Assembly (NCBI GenBank): GCA_027084145.1
Contig: JALWLM010000344.1
Span: 1-18,437 of the forward strand
Origin: Crocinitomicaceae bacterium
Lineage (GTDB): Bacteria > Bacteroidota > Bacteroidia > Flavobacteriales_D > Crocinitomicaceae
Direction of reading: 5' to 3'
Length of the DNA: 18,437 nucleotides
The notes beneath the pieces were generated by a model. It saw only the letters and a program-made list of their open reading frames with translations. It made no database searches and was not told the origin of the DNA. Shown piece after piece: positions 1-6,905 of the stretch (position 1 is the stretch's first letter; each line of letters starts with the position of its first letter). The translations under genes and the position numbers were made by a program.

Positions 1-803
1 GTTATGGTTTGAGCAGTATTTGCTTCTGATGCCTGGCCGATTGTTATCAGTTGCCCTGTTGTTTTAAACAGCTCAGCATACCAGCCATCATTAGCAACTG
101 TGCGGACTGGTTTTAGGATTTGATATGGGTCTATAGATAAATCTAAACACTGCGCATCAGATAGAACTTGGTCTGATTCTACCGTCAACAGAACACCACC
201 CCTGAAATCGTCAAGGTTTGCTATACCTAGTAAATTAGTTGTTTTGCTGGTCGTAAATGTAGGAACCGTACCTGATGTAGTTAATGTTTGTTTTTTTCCA
301 TTTATAAAAATATCGATATTGTTATCGTTGCCTCTTATGACAACATTATTAACAGCGTTCAGCTTTATAGAGTCGGGCTCTGTTTCAATACGTTGACTGT
401 TGTCAACAGTATCTCCCCCTATATTGAATGACAAGCAATTTACATTTCCGCTAAGATACCCTGTATTATCAACCCACACACAAAACTCATAATAATTTGT
501 ATCTGAAAGTGACTTTTGATAGAAAATATTGTTTCCGTCTATGTAATACGGCACAACAGATGCGATAAATGTAAATGATAATGTTGATATAGGTTGCTCT
601 GTTGTTATAATGCCTTTTTTATTTATTGTTGTGTTGTCAGATACCAACCCAAGTCCCTGCGTACTTACTGTATCTAATCTACCGCCATTTAAAAAATCTA
701 CACTATTACCTGTTACAATATCCTTTCCATCAACAATACAGCTTGTTGCTTTTAGTTTTGAGTTATCAACTTCATACTGCCCAACGGGCTTTTTATTGCT
801 CAT
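1..803 (-). CDS. LamG-like tail fibre or tail-tip protein, 3' end outside window
   Basis: The reading frame opens at ATG 803 and runs without a stop to the left edge, giving 267 visible residues; the C-terminus is missing. A strong ribosome site (AAGGAGGGC) precedes the start. Residues about 70-225 look like a concanavalin/LamG-type beta sandwich: strands around IASVVPYYIDG and YYEFCVWVDNTG, then a DIFINGK hairpin (164-170), LLGIA (191-195), and the closing motif LSDAQCLDLSIDPYQILKPV (214-233). That closing motif resembles the LSxAE...NPWQxFxP tail seen after LamG domains in many phage fibre proteins. Such domains usually bind carbohydrate or decorate the particle surface, so adsorption or fibre function is inferred from domain and position at the distal end of the tail operon. 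No signal peptide. The reading is direct; the LamG assignment is by pattern only and rests mainly on the C-terminal motif. Confidence 0.72.
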   Translation of the reverse strand, partial: MSNKKPVGQYEVDNSKLKATSCIVDGKDIVTGNSVDFLNGGRLDTVSTQGLGLVSDNTTINKKGIITTEQPISTLSFTFIASVVPYYIDGNNIFYQKSLSDTNYYEFCVWVDNTGYLSGNVNCLSFNIGGDTVDNSQRIETEPDSIKLNAVNNVVIRGNDNNIDIFINGKKQTLTTSGTVPTFTTSKTTNLLGIANLDDFRGGVLLTVESDQVLSDAQCLDLSIDPYQILKPVRTVANDGWYAELFKTTGQLITIGQASEANTAQTI

Positions 804-822
804 CTAAAGCCCTCCTTGGCGG

Positions 823-1227
823 TTAGACATTATTTAAAGTCTTGGTGGTATAAGTAACTGTTTCACCTGTTAAAGCAGCGCTGGCATTATTCTTAAACAC
901 AATTTTAAAGAAAGGTGGAAGTTGCTCAATCTGAATATTTATTTTAGGTGTGGTTTCATTCATATCCACGCTGCCTAAAAACATAGGATTTTTAACGTCA
1001 GTGGTTGAGCCGTAGCTTGCTGTAGCGTTACTGCCAATTAAATAAACATCTACAGTGCTGGCTTCTGGCGTGCCTATCGATAGGCTGACATCAAGGCTTA
1101 GTGTCATGCAGTTTAAAGTTGCAAGACTTAATTCGTCAGATGTGGCTTTTGCACCTGCTGCTAATGTAGCAAGTCCAGTGACATTTAAAGTCGTGTTTGC
1201 ATTTTCTAATACAGGTCTTAAACTCAT
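823..1227 (-). CDS. Small beta-rich putative tail-tip protein (134 aa), function unknown
   Basis: Starts at ATG 1227, overlapping the stop of the preceding gene by 4 nt; the next gene starts 19 nt after its stop. The protein is rich in Thr, Ala, Val and Asn with alternating hydrophobic residues, for example LSLDVSLSIG, VDVYLIGSNAT and KINIQIEQLPPFFKIVFKN, suggesting an all-beta fold. There is no signal peptide or membrane segment. I recognise no family. Position between other tail-tip genes and the LamG-like fibre suggests a structural part of the distal tail or a fibre-attachment protein; this is inference from neighbourhood only. Confidence 0.6.
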   Translation of the reverse strand: MSLRPVLENANTTLNVTGLATLAAGAKATSDELSLATLNCMTLSLDVSLSIGTPEASTVDVYLIGSNATASYGSTTDVKNPMFLGSVDMNETTPKINIQIEQLPPFFKIVFKNNASAALTGETVTYTTKTLNNV

Positions 1228-1658
1228 GCCCTGGCCTCCATCACTTCACCGACTTTAACAGTGCCCAGTCCCAACTGCTCACCACGGCTAATCAGTTTGT
1301 CACCTAAACCTAAAATATAGGTTTTATCATTAACATCAATCAGGCCATCAGCAATCAGTGCATCCAGCATATTAGTCAGTATGGTTTCAGCGCCGGACAC
1401 AGTCATATCAAAGCCGTCATTAAACTCCTGTAAGTTAAACATGGTTTCTTTTGCGCTGGCCGCTGTGGATTGTGAAATAGGATAGTATTTACCAACCAGG
1501 GTTAAATAAGATTTAATATCCCGTGTGTTAATGTGTTGTTTAGCGGAAATGGTTTCAGAATTTAATGAATCGGTTGTTTGCTGGTCTGTCATTTCAGAAT
1601 AACCAACAACCAAAGGGTCATTGGTTATCTCACCTTTAAGGGTTAATATTCTATTCAT
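1224..1658 (-). CDS. Conserved phage protein of the DPLxxGYxxMT type (144 aa)
   Basis: ATG 1658 shares one base with the stop of the preceding gene, indicating translational coupling. The N-terminus contains the pattern LKGEITNDPLVVGYSEMTDQ (residues 7-26) followed by SLNSETISAKQHINTRDI. To my knowledge an L..EI..DPLg.GY..Mt....a..LN start recurs in uncharacterised proteins encoded near the tail-tip genes of siphoviruses and prophages. The rest is mainly helical (about 85-135), with ETILTNMLDALIADGLIDVNDK and a Gly-rich stretch. No enzymatic motif. The biochemical role is not known; a virion-assembly or fibre-associated role is inferred from position. Confidence 0.65.
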   Translation of the reverse strand: MNRILTLKGEITNDPLVVGYSEMTDQQTTDSLNSETISAKQHINTRDIKSYLTLVGKYYPISQSTAASAKETMFNLQEFNDGFDMTVSGAETILTNMLDALIADGLIDVNDKTYILGLGDKLISRGEQLGLGTVKVGEVMEARA

Positions 1659-2128
1659 TATGAAGCCCTGAAAAATCCGCTTGCATTAATCTGCACGGTA
1701 ATATCGCTGCCGTCAGGCGTGGTCACCATGTCATGCTGCGTCATTGGCACAATGTCGGCATCAGTACCTGCGGTGGAATCCGGATCATAACAAACCAGAA
1801 AATCAGTCCAGTTATCACCTGCTGAAACCGCTGTCCAGGTTTGGTCTGGAATATCCAAATCAACTCGGTCATTCACGTCATCAGGCGCAAATGCCACAAT
1901 ATCAGCGTCAGTTAATTCTTTACGGGCATAGCCAGTGTTTGTGACTTCTGCAGTATTAGCGTCAGCCAGCAGTGCAGACAGTGTGTCCATGTCTTTTAAA
2001 GTGGCATCGGTTGCGGTGGTGTTAATTACCACGATGGTTAATACAGAATTAGCCGGGTCGTTAGTGTCAACACGGTTATATAATTCAGCCGCGCGGCCTA
2101 ATGCAATGTTATATACCTGGTCAGCCAT
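1658..2128 (-). CDS. Putative phage structural protein, beta-sandwich tail protein type (156 aa)
   Basis: ATG 2128 follows the previous stop by 2 nt. The layout resembles a widespread family of small phage particle proteins: a short helical N-terminus (MADQVYNIALGRAAELYNRV), a hydrophobic strand giving measurable-value text (SVLTIVVINTTA), a D-rich middle, then NTGYARKELTDADIVAFA (63-80), and VDLDIPDQTWTAVSAGDNWTDFLVCYD (88-114). The GTGYxrxxL...fdaddvtWt pattern of that family is recognisable. No signal peptide, membrane segment or catalytic motif. It is probably a virion protein of the tail tip or fibre base. Family assignment is by pattern memory and moderate in strength. Confidence 0.62.
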   Translation of the reverse strand: MADQVYNIALGRAAELYNRVDTNDPANSVLTIVVINTTATDATLKDMDTLSALLADANTAEVTNTGYARKELTDADIVAFAPDDVNDRVDLDIPDQTWTAVSAGDNWTDFLVCYDPDSTAGTDADIVPMTQHDMVTTPDGSDITVQINASGFFRAS

Positions 2129-2130
2129 TA

Positions 2131-2475
2131 TTATTTCTCCAGTACGCAGTTATAAAAGTCCTGCTTGCAATATCCGGCAGGGTTGTTTTTATCGGGTGAT
2201 TCAACACCAGCAAAGTTTTCATCAATGTATTTCTGTGCCTCAGCAGCACCGTCCATTTTTTTGCCATCATGGCAACAGTAATACCCTGGCACCTGCTTAA
2301 TGGCATACGTCAATTCAGGCTGTGTATGCAGTACAATCTTGCCCTGCGTCATGGTGACAAAGCCATCAGCCATCATGTTATTAATAAATTTCTGTGAAAA
2401 CTTCTGGTTTTCTGAATAGCGTTTTACTTCGATTGAATCAATTACGCCGTCTTTGTAGTGTCGTTTGAGTTGCAT
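2131..2475 (-). CDS. Cys-containing small phage protein, possible degenerate zinc finger (114 aa)
   Basis: ATG 2475 is preceded by a good ribosome site (AAGGAAACCCC). Residues 1-55 form a basic N-terminal part (MQLKRHYKDG..., IEVKRYSENQ) and residues 56-114 hold the conserved-looking part: TYAIKQVPGYYCCHDGKK, then helical AAEAQKYIDENFAGVESPD, then NPAGYCKQDFYNC. Cysteines 67, 68, 103 and 110 and His69 could form a metal site, but the usual CxxC spacing is absent (Cys67-Cys68 are adjacent), so a degenerate or disulfide-bonded motif is equally possible. Function unknown. It lies between two putative tail-tip genes and is separated from them by only 2-11 nt, so it is part of the late operon. Confidence 0.6.
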   Translation of the reverse strand: MQLKRHYKDGVIDSIEVKRYSENQKFSQKFINNMMADGFVTMTQGKIVLHTQPELTYAIKQVPGYYCCHDGKKMDGAAEAQKYIDENFAGVESPDKNNPAGYCKQDFYNCVLEK

Positions 2476-2486
2476 TGGGGTTTCCT

Positions 2487-2708
2487 TTATTTAACCGGGT
2501 AATAAAAGTGAGTGTTTTGTATTGATGGTACGCCGGACGCTGTGTCACCGGTGTACGGGTATGAGTTTTTGCTGTGATAAATCACACAATCTGTATCCAG
2601 TGTTACTTCCTGATTATAAAAACTGTAATCCTGATTAGGTGAAAAGCAGGCAGCACATTCTATTTTGTTGTCAATATAAACGCAGGTTGAGTGGATTATA
2701 TTAAGCAT
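2487..2708 (-). CDS. Small Cys- and Tyr-rich protein, unknown (73 aa)
   Basis: ATG 2708 overlaps the end of the 603-residue tail gene by 8 nt and has no clear ribosome site of its own, so translation is probably coupled. The protein has four cysteines (9, 18, 21, 41), including a CAAC group, and a Tyr/Asn-rich C-terminal half (DCVIYHSKNSYPYTG, NTHFYYPVK). There is no signal peptide or membrane segment. I do not recognise a family. It is kept as a gene because it is open between two coupled neighbours, leaves only an 11-nt gap to the next start, and otherwise a 230-nt hole would remain in a tightly packed operon. Confidence 0.5.
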   Translation of the reverse strand: MLNIIHSTCVYIDNKIECAACFSPNQDYSFYNQEVTLDTDCVIYHSKNSYPYTGDTASGVPSIQNTHFYYPVK

Positions 2709-4512
2709 AGGCGTTTGTTATTGTTTTTGTTGTTTGCTGACATGGCCCGTCAGCAGGGCAAACAGGAGTGCAGAACGGGTCATACGTTTCTGTTGTTGTA
2801 TAGTTGTAATCAAAAGCATACGATCTAACATAGAAATCAGTAGTGTCACGTCTGGCAGTTGATAGTTGCGTTTCAACTCCATCAACAATTACTTTTATTT
2901 TATCGTATGCTTCCCATATTGGATCTGATACGATGTCATCTATGTAATAATAAGCATCTGATTTAACAACGAGTCCAGATTTAGTTTTAACCTGGGTCTG
3001 GTTTTCAATACTGTATTCTTTATAAACAATGGCATTATGAGCCAGGTTGATAATATTGAAATTATCTATTTCTTTGTAATTTAAATTAAATGTATATGAG
3101 TAATCTTTATAACCATTTGTCCCAGCGTTTAATGGATCAACCCACCCATCTCTGTACGCCTCTGTGACATTTCTTGACCCATTTACAGTTAATGAATTAC
3201 CACTATTTAGCTCTAATATTGTATTATTTTGAGCCTCACTAACATCTGAAATTATCAGTTCAAATAACTGACGTTTTATGCTAGTTTGAGCTAACGGTGA
3301 TCCTTCTGCACCGTCTGATGATGTAGAATGTGTTGTATTTTGCGCTATTGAGTTTTGAGTTATTACTGATGGCTGTTCAGTTGCTTTTGTGTAATCTATT
3401 GTGCCTGAAAAACTGCTGGCAACATTTAACGTGTAACTTAATGCTCTTTGCCCGGTATGCAGTTGTAATATTATTGGCTGATCGGTCTTTCTATCATAAG
3501 CACAACCAAGGAAATATTTTGATCTTAATTCGCCCTGGTCGCTTGTCCTTGTGCCTGACATTGATCCAGTATGTTGTCCAGCACAAATAATAGTCTCGCC
3601 GCTGGTCTGGTCAGTACAGGTAGCAACATCCATGCTCAAATCTGAAACAACATCATCAGAGCCCGAGTTTGATTCAGTATCTGTTATTGGAATCGTGCCG
3701 CTGGTGTAAACATTGGTAAATTCACCAATCTCAACAATAGACAACCCGCCGTTGTCAGTCAATTCATAAATTGGGAATGCATTCCATAATGAGCCGTATT
3801 TTTTCATAGCAAACAGTATGGTTTTTGTACCGTCTGCATTGGTTACAAGGTTGCGCTCATGCATGTGCAGATAGTCTTTAGATTCAGTTTGCTGGCTGTC
3901 TGAGTTTGTTGTATCTCCGAATGGGTTTATTACATAACTTGCAGCGGTAAATGCATTCTCTGCACCTGTTGTCGTATAGTCAATTTGAGAATCAACCGCC
4001 AATACTGGCGGATTTGTTTGGTCAGCATTCATATTTAAAACCGCTTTATGCTTAACAACTCTGAAACCAACAGAAAGACCAACAATTAAATACGAAACTA
4101 GATAATCAGTACCGCCAACATTCTCAATATGTGCAGGTGACTGTGCCAACTCTGGAAGCCTGGCAACAAGTCGCCCATCAACAAGCACTGGCGGCTGTGT
4201 CGGTGCGTAAATGCTTAACTCATACGAATTAACATAAGGTGAAATTGACGGTGCAGGCGTTAAATCTGCGGAAGTCCTGCGGCCATATTTATACAATGTC
4301 GAAACAATGCGCCCGTCCGGTGCAGTCCAGTTGACTGTTTTCAGGCTCATACTGTTGCCGAAAACAATATTTTTCCCTTCTGTTTCCGTCGAGTTTGTAC
4401 CCAGCTTTAAATAATTAAAATACGTTGTACCGGTGGAAACCTGGGCAACAAGATAATCTTTCGCTGTAACAGGTTTTAATGTGCGAAATAATCCAAGTGG
4501 CAAATTAGGCAT
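2701..4512 (-). CDS. Large putative minor tail or tail-tip protein (603 aa), no recognised domain
   Basis: ATG 4512 overlaps the previous stop by 8 nt. The protein is soluble, rich in Thr, Ser, Asn and Tyr, with many short beta-prone segments (YLVSYLIVGLSVGFRVVKHK, TKTILFAMKKYG, QPIILQLHTGQRALSYTL) and little helix, which suits an extended tail-tip or fibre component. The N-terminus MPNLPLGLFRTLKPVTAKDY is not a signal peptide. The C-terminus carries a Cys cluster, FCTPVCPADGPC, followed by a Thr-rich end, which might form disulfides or bind metal. I recognise no family. Its size, its position directly after the hub-like protein, and its place where lambda would have gpJ suggest a host-contact or tail-tip role, but there is no similarity to gpJ that I can see. 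Confidence 0.68.
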   Translation of the reverse strand: MPNLPLGLFRTLKPVTAKDYLVAQVSTGTTYFNYLKLGTNSTETEGKNIVFGNSMSLKTVNWTAPDGRIVSTLYKYGRRTSADLTPAPSISPYVNSYELSIYAPTQPPVLVDGRLVARLPELAQSPAHIENVGGTDYLVSYLIVGLSVGFRVVKHKAVLNMNADQTNPPVLAVDSQIDYTTTGAENAFTAASYVINPFGDTTNSDSQQTESKDYLHMHERNLVTNADGTKTILFAMKKYGSLWNAFPIYELTDNGGLSIVEIGEFTNVYTSGTIPITDTESNSGSDDVVSDLSMDVATCTDQTSGETIICAGQHTGSMSGTRTSDQGELRSKYFLGCAYDRKTDQPIILQLHTGQRALSYTLNVASSFSGTIDYTKATEQPSVITQNSIAQNTTHSTSSDGAEGSPLAQTSIKRQLFELIISDVSEAQNNTILELNSGNSLTVNGSRNVTEAYRDGWVDPLNAGTNGYKDYSYTFNLNYKEIDNFNIINLAHNAIVYKEYSIENQTQVKTKSGLVVKSDAYYYIDDIVSDPIWEAYDKIKVIVDGVETQLSTARRDTTDFYVRSYAFDYNYTTTETYDPFCTPVCPADGPCQQTTKTITNAYA

Positions 4513-4804
4513 GAGTTATCGTATCAATATCGTAAACATTGCCATTGGCATCTGTTACCCTGGCAGTTGCGGCAGTTTTTAAAGTGTAGTCTGTGCCGTT
4601 AATGTCAGTAAATGTTACGTCTTTCGTGTTGTCATAGGTTAATATTTCAAGGGTCAGTGGTGGCTGCATAACTACCGGCTTATTCCCTTCATTATCCGGG
4701 TCGCTTCTTACTGGTGAAACTTCCTGCACCACAGTTAAATTGCTAAGCGGCGCTTTGATTTTTTTAATTTTTACAATGGAATTTATGTATTCTGCGCTGC
4801 TCAT
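4505..4804 (-). CDS. Small putative tail-tip protein (99 aa), unknown
   Basis: ATG 4804 overlaps the stop of the hub-like gene by 4 nt, so the two are translationally coupled. Residues 1-25 are basic and hydrophobic (EYINSIVKIKKIKAPLSNLTV), then a polar linker (VSPVRSDPDNEGNKPVV), then a short beta-rich half with DVTFTDINGTDYTLKTAA and RVTDANGNVYDIDT, which look like two beta hairpins. There is no signal peptide or membrane span. No family recognised. A role as a small tail-tip subunit or adaptor between hub and the following 603-residue protein is inferred from its place only. Confidence 0.58.
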   Translation of the reverse strand: MSSAEYINSIVKIKKIKAPLSNLTVVQEVSPVRSDPDNEGNKPVVMQPPLTLEILTYDNTKDVTFTDINGTDYTLKTAATARVTDANGNVYDIDTITHA

Positions 4805-6405
4805 TGCAGTAAATCATCCGGTATTGTGACATTGATTAAGCTGGCATCGGTAGCATCCACATTATCAATGCTGTTTAATGTGATGGCCGGGGTATGCACT
4901 ACAAACCCACGGTTATACACATAAGATGGCTCAGTAATTACCTGGTAGTTTGTTATCCATCCAGACCAGGTACTATCAAATGCGACTTGATCTTGTCCGC
5001 CAATATGACTTAACAGGTTTAAATCAACCGGCTGCGTATCTGGTGACGCTGGCAATGCATCCGGTGTGGTTGGCGGTGTTTCTGTTCCGGGTGTTCCGGT
5101 ACCTATTTTTTTACTGATGGCCAGCGTGACCGATGTTATACCACGGGCATTATTTAAATCTATTGTATGGACAACGCGCTTTATTTTGCCTTTGCAGTCC
5201 AGTCCGGTAGCATTTACCTGTGCCGTATGAATAACGTCAACTGACTGATTCAACGGTAAACTAAAGGTCACTTCATTGCGCCGGTGTGACGCCAGTATTT
5301 TTGTTTTTGACAGGTTGATAACGGTATTAATGGCGTTTTGTCGCTCTGCCGTGTCGTCCTTGTTGATGTAATTGTCGTTGTTAATATCAGTTAACGGTGT
5401 ACCAAAATCACCGTAACCGTCAGCAATCAATGATTTTTCCCACGCTGACTGGTCATAATCAATTTGCAGGCTGGCATTTTGACTGACGGCTATTTCACCT
5501 AATGCAGCAATGGAATCCTGTGATTCAATCCTTATGGTGTATTTTTCAGTAATATTTTGTGAGTAGCGTTTACCCAGGGTAAAGGTCGCCCCGTCACACA
5601 TATCCGGATTGGTTAAAAAATTCACGTTACACGGCTGGTAGTTGCCATCAGGTGGCAGGTCGCTTAATGTGACACTGCCAACTATTTCCCACCCGGTATT
5701 TTTAATAGCATCCATGACTGATGCTTTAGTTGGGTAATAATATGGGTTTGAATTTTGTCCGCACACATCATAAGGGTCATCCCAGTTATACGCCTGTTGC
5801 CTTTCCTTCAGGCGTTTATAACGATAGTCCAATGTGGCATTAACCGCATTTATGATATTTCTGCGGTTTGTTATCTTTGATACTTTCAAACTCTTATCAA
5901 TGATGTCTGAATCGGTAAACGTGAAATCCGCCGTTGTTTTGGCTGCCCAGGGCGTTATTCTGACGGCTTTTGTAGCATCCATATCTAATGCGCTGGGAAT
6001 TGTTGATAGTCGCTCCTGCGCGTACTCCCAGCCGGTTGATTCATTAAATACGGCTTCTGACCAATATCCGCCGGTGATACCTGCAATGGTTGCGTTATCT
6101 TTGATTTCAAAGTGCTCCTGCAAGTTATCGGTGCAGGTGAATTTTGTCAGGCCAGTCTGGTTATCAAAATCCGGTGTGTCGATGATTCCGGTAAAAGCCA
6201 ACACGGAATTGTTATTAACAATAGTATTTATAGTGACGCTGGCCCCAATCCATGACATTAAATCGGATATTCCTGCACCCGGCAACAGTGTGAAAAATGC
6301 CGTCCGCGCCTTGCCTTCTTCAATGTCAATTTCAACAGTGCCGGTCAGATTGGCAGTTTGATCAACACTGTTAATAAAAACACTGGCATTAATAACCTGG
6401 CTCAT
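4801..6405 (-). CDS. Tail hub / baseplate-like protein with EF-hand-like calcium loop (534 aa)
   Basis: ATG 6405 overlaps the previous stop by 4 nt. The first 100 residues have the look of the beta-barrel start of phage tail hub proteins (gp27 / gpD / gp44-like): VEIDIEEGKARTAFFTLLPG, then SWIGASVTINTIVNNNSVLAF, then TGIIDTPDF and KFTCTDNLQEHF, i.e. the pattern of an axis definition, an 'offset from a field' strand and a return strand. Residues 365-435 (TKILASHRRNEVTFSLPLNQ, GLDCKGKIKRVVHTIDL) resemble the later barrel strands of such hubs. Residues 340-351 read DINNDNYINKDD, a good EF-hand/dockerin calcium loop. A Pro/Thr-rich linker (about 440-460) separates a small C-terminal domain. As hub it would cap the tube and plug the tape measure end. 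The fold assignment is by pattern and moderate. Confidence 0.65.
   Translation of the reverse strand: MSQVINASVFINSVDQTANLTGTVEIDIEEGKARTAFFTLLPGAGISDLMSWIGASVTINTIVNNNSVLAFTGIIDTPDFDNQTGLTKFTCTDNLQEHFEIKDNATIAGITGGYWSEAVFNESTGWEYAQERLSTIPSALDMDATKAVRITPWAAKTTADFTFTDSDIIDKSLKVSKITNRRNIINAVNATLDYRYKRLKERQQAYNWDDPYDVCGQNSNPYYYPTKASVMDAIKNTGWEIVGSVTLSDLPPDGNYQPCNVNFLTNPDMCDGATFTLGKRYSQNITEKYTIRIESQDSIAALGEIAVSQNASLQIDYDQSAWEKSLIADGYGDFGTPLTDINNDNYINKDDTAERQNAINTVINLSKTKILASHRRNEVTFSLPLNQSVDVIHTAQVNATGLDCKGKIKRVVHTIDLNNARGITSVTLAISKKIGTGTPGTETPPTTPDALPASPDTQPVDLNLLSHIGGQDQVAFDSTWSGWITNYQVITEPSYVYNRGFVVHTPAITLNSIDNVDATDASLINVTIPDDLLQ
5353..5388 (-). other. EF-hand / dockerin-like calcium-binding loop in the hub-like protein
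   Basis: Codons for residues 340-351 of the hub-like protein spell DINNDNYINKDD. Acidic or amide residues fall at loop positions 1, 3, 5, 9 and 12, with Ile at position 8, which matches the DxNxDxxI[ND]xxD pattern of EF-hand-like loops. Calcium binding is inferred from the motif. Whether a matching second helix exists cannot be seen, although ERQNAINTVINL just after is helix-prone, as in dockerins. Confidence 0.6.
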
Positions 6406-6905
6406 GCTTCCTCGCCGGTTATTGACCAGTTAAACACATTGCCATCACTGTCTGTTTCTGTTTCTGGCTCGTTGCAATACAGAGTTAAGCGTGGCATCCA
6501 TCTGGCTTGGTACTGTGTAGCACCAGCGGTCACATCAATTGTCAGGGTGCCAGATGCAAAGGTGCTTCCGACATCTTTCCATTGGCCATTAACCAGTGCT
6601 ATGCCCCATGGTGCAATATCTGGTCGCACTGTGCCTGGTATGGCAATAGCATTAGTTGCTGAAACGATAGACCGTTGCGCTATACAGTCGACCGTCACAG
6701 CATTATCAAAGTTTATTCCTGACAGTCCGTTTGGTATCCAGCCCATGGCTGAAATTGTGGTTTTTAGCTTGCCCCATACCTTCTGTTTAACCGCCGTGCC
6801 ATCTGCCATGCGTAATAGTGAGCCATTATTTACCGGTGCAAAAGTTTGCTTGATACCCAGTGCAGACAGGTCGGATATTTCTAAGCCGTCAATGATTAAA
6901 TTCAT
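6402..6905 (-). CDS. Putative distal tail protein (167 aa)
   Basis: ATG 6905 overlaps the tape measure stop by 4 nt, and its own stop overlaps the hub start by 4 nt, so three genes form a coupled block. The protein starts MNLIIDGLEISDLSALGIKQ, a short beta hairpin defining a scalar-like field, and has the strand pairs KLKTTISAMGWIPNG, AVTVDCIAQRSI, GTLTIDVTAG and YQARWMPRLTLYCN. It lacks signal peptide, membrane helix or enzyme motifs. In siphoviruses the gene between tape measure and hub typically encodes a distal tail protein (Dit or gpM-like) forming a ring at the tube end, and this is the most likely role. The assignment is positional; I see no specific similarity to lambda gpM. Confidence 0.6.
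   Translation of the reverse strand: MNLIIDGLEISDLSALGIKQTFAPVNNGSLLRMADGTAVKQKVWGKLKTTISAMGWIPNGLSGINFDNAVTVDCIAQRSIVSATNAIAIPGTVRPDIAPWGIALVNGQWKDVGSTFASGTLTIDVTAGATQYQARWMPRLTLYCNEPETETDSDGNVFNWSITGEEA

Noticed and set aside
1..803. Possible diversity-generating retroelement target in the fibre gene
   Set aside because: No template repeat, reverse transcriptase or variable-region signature is visible in the window.
601..826. Plus-strand short frames at 610-826
   Set aside because: They are opposite the start of the LamG-like gene, which has a strong ribosome site and coherent family pattern.
2695..2723. Minus-strand TATAAT near 2700
   Set aside because: No acceptable -35 element at suitable distance and it lies at a coupled gene overlap; chance match in AT-rich DNA.
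5834..6361. Plus-strand open frame of 175 codons
   Set aside because: Lies fully opposite the hub-like gene whose minus-strand protein has family-like features; no plus-strand promoter or ribosome site seen. Treated as an antisense shadow.
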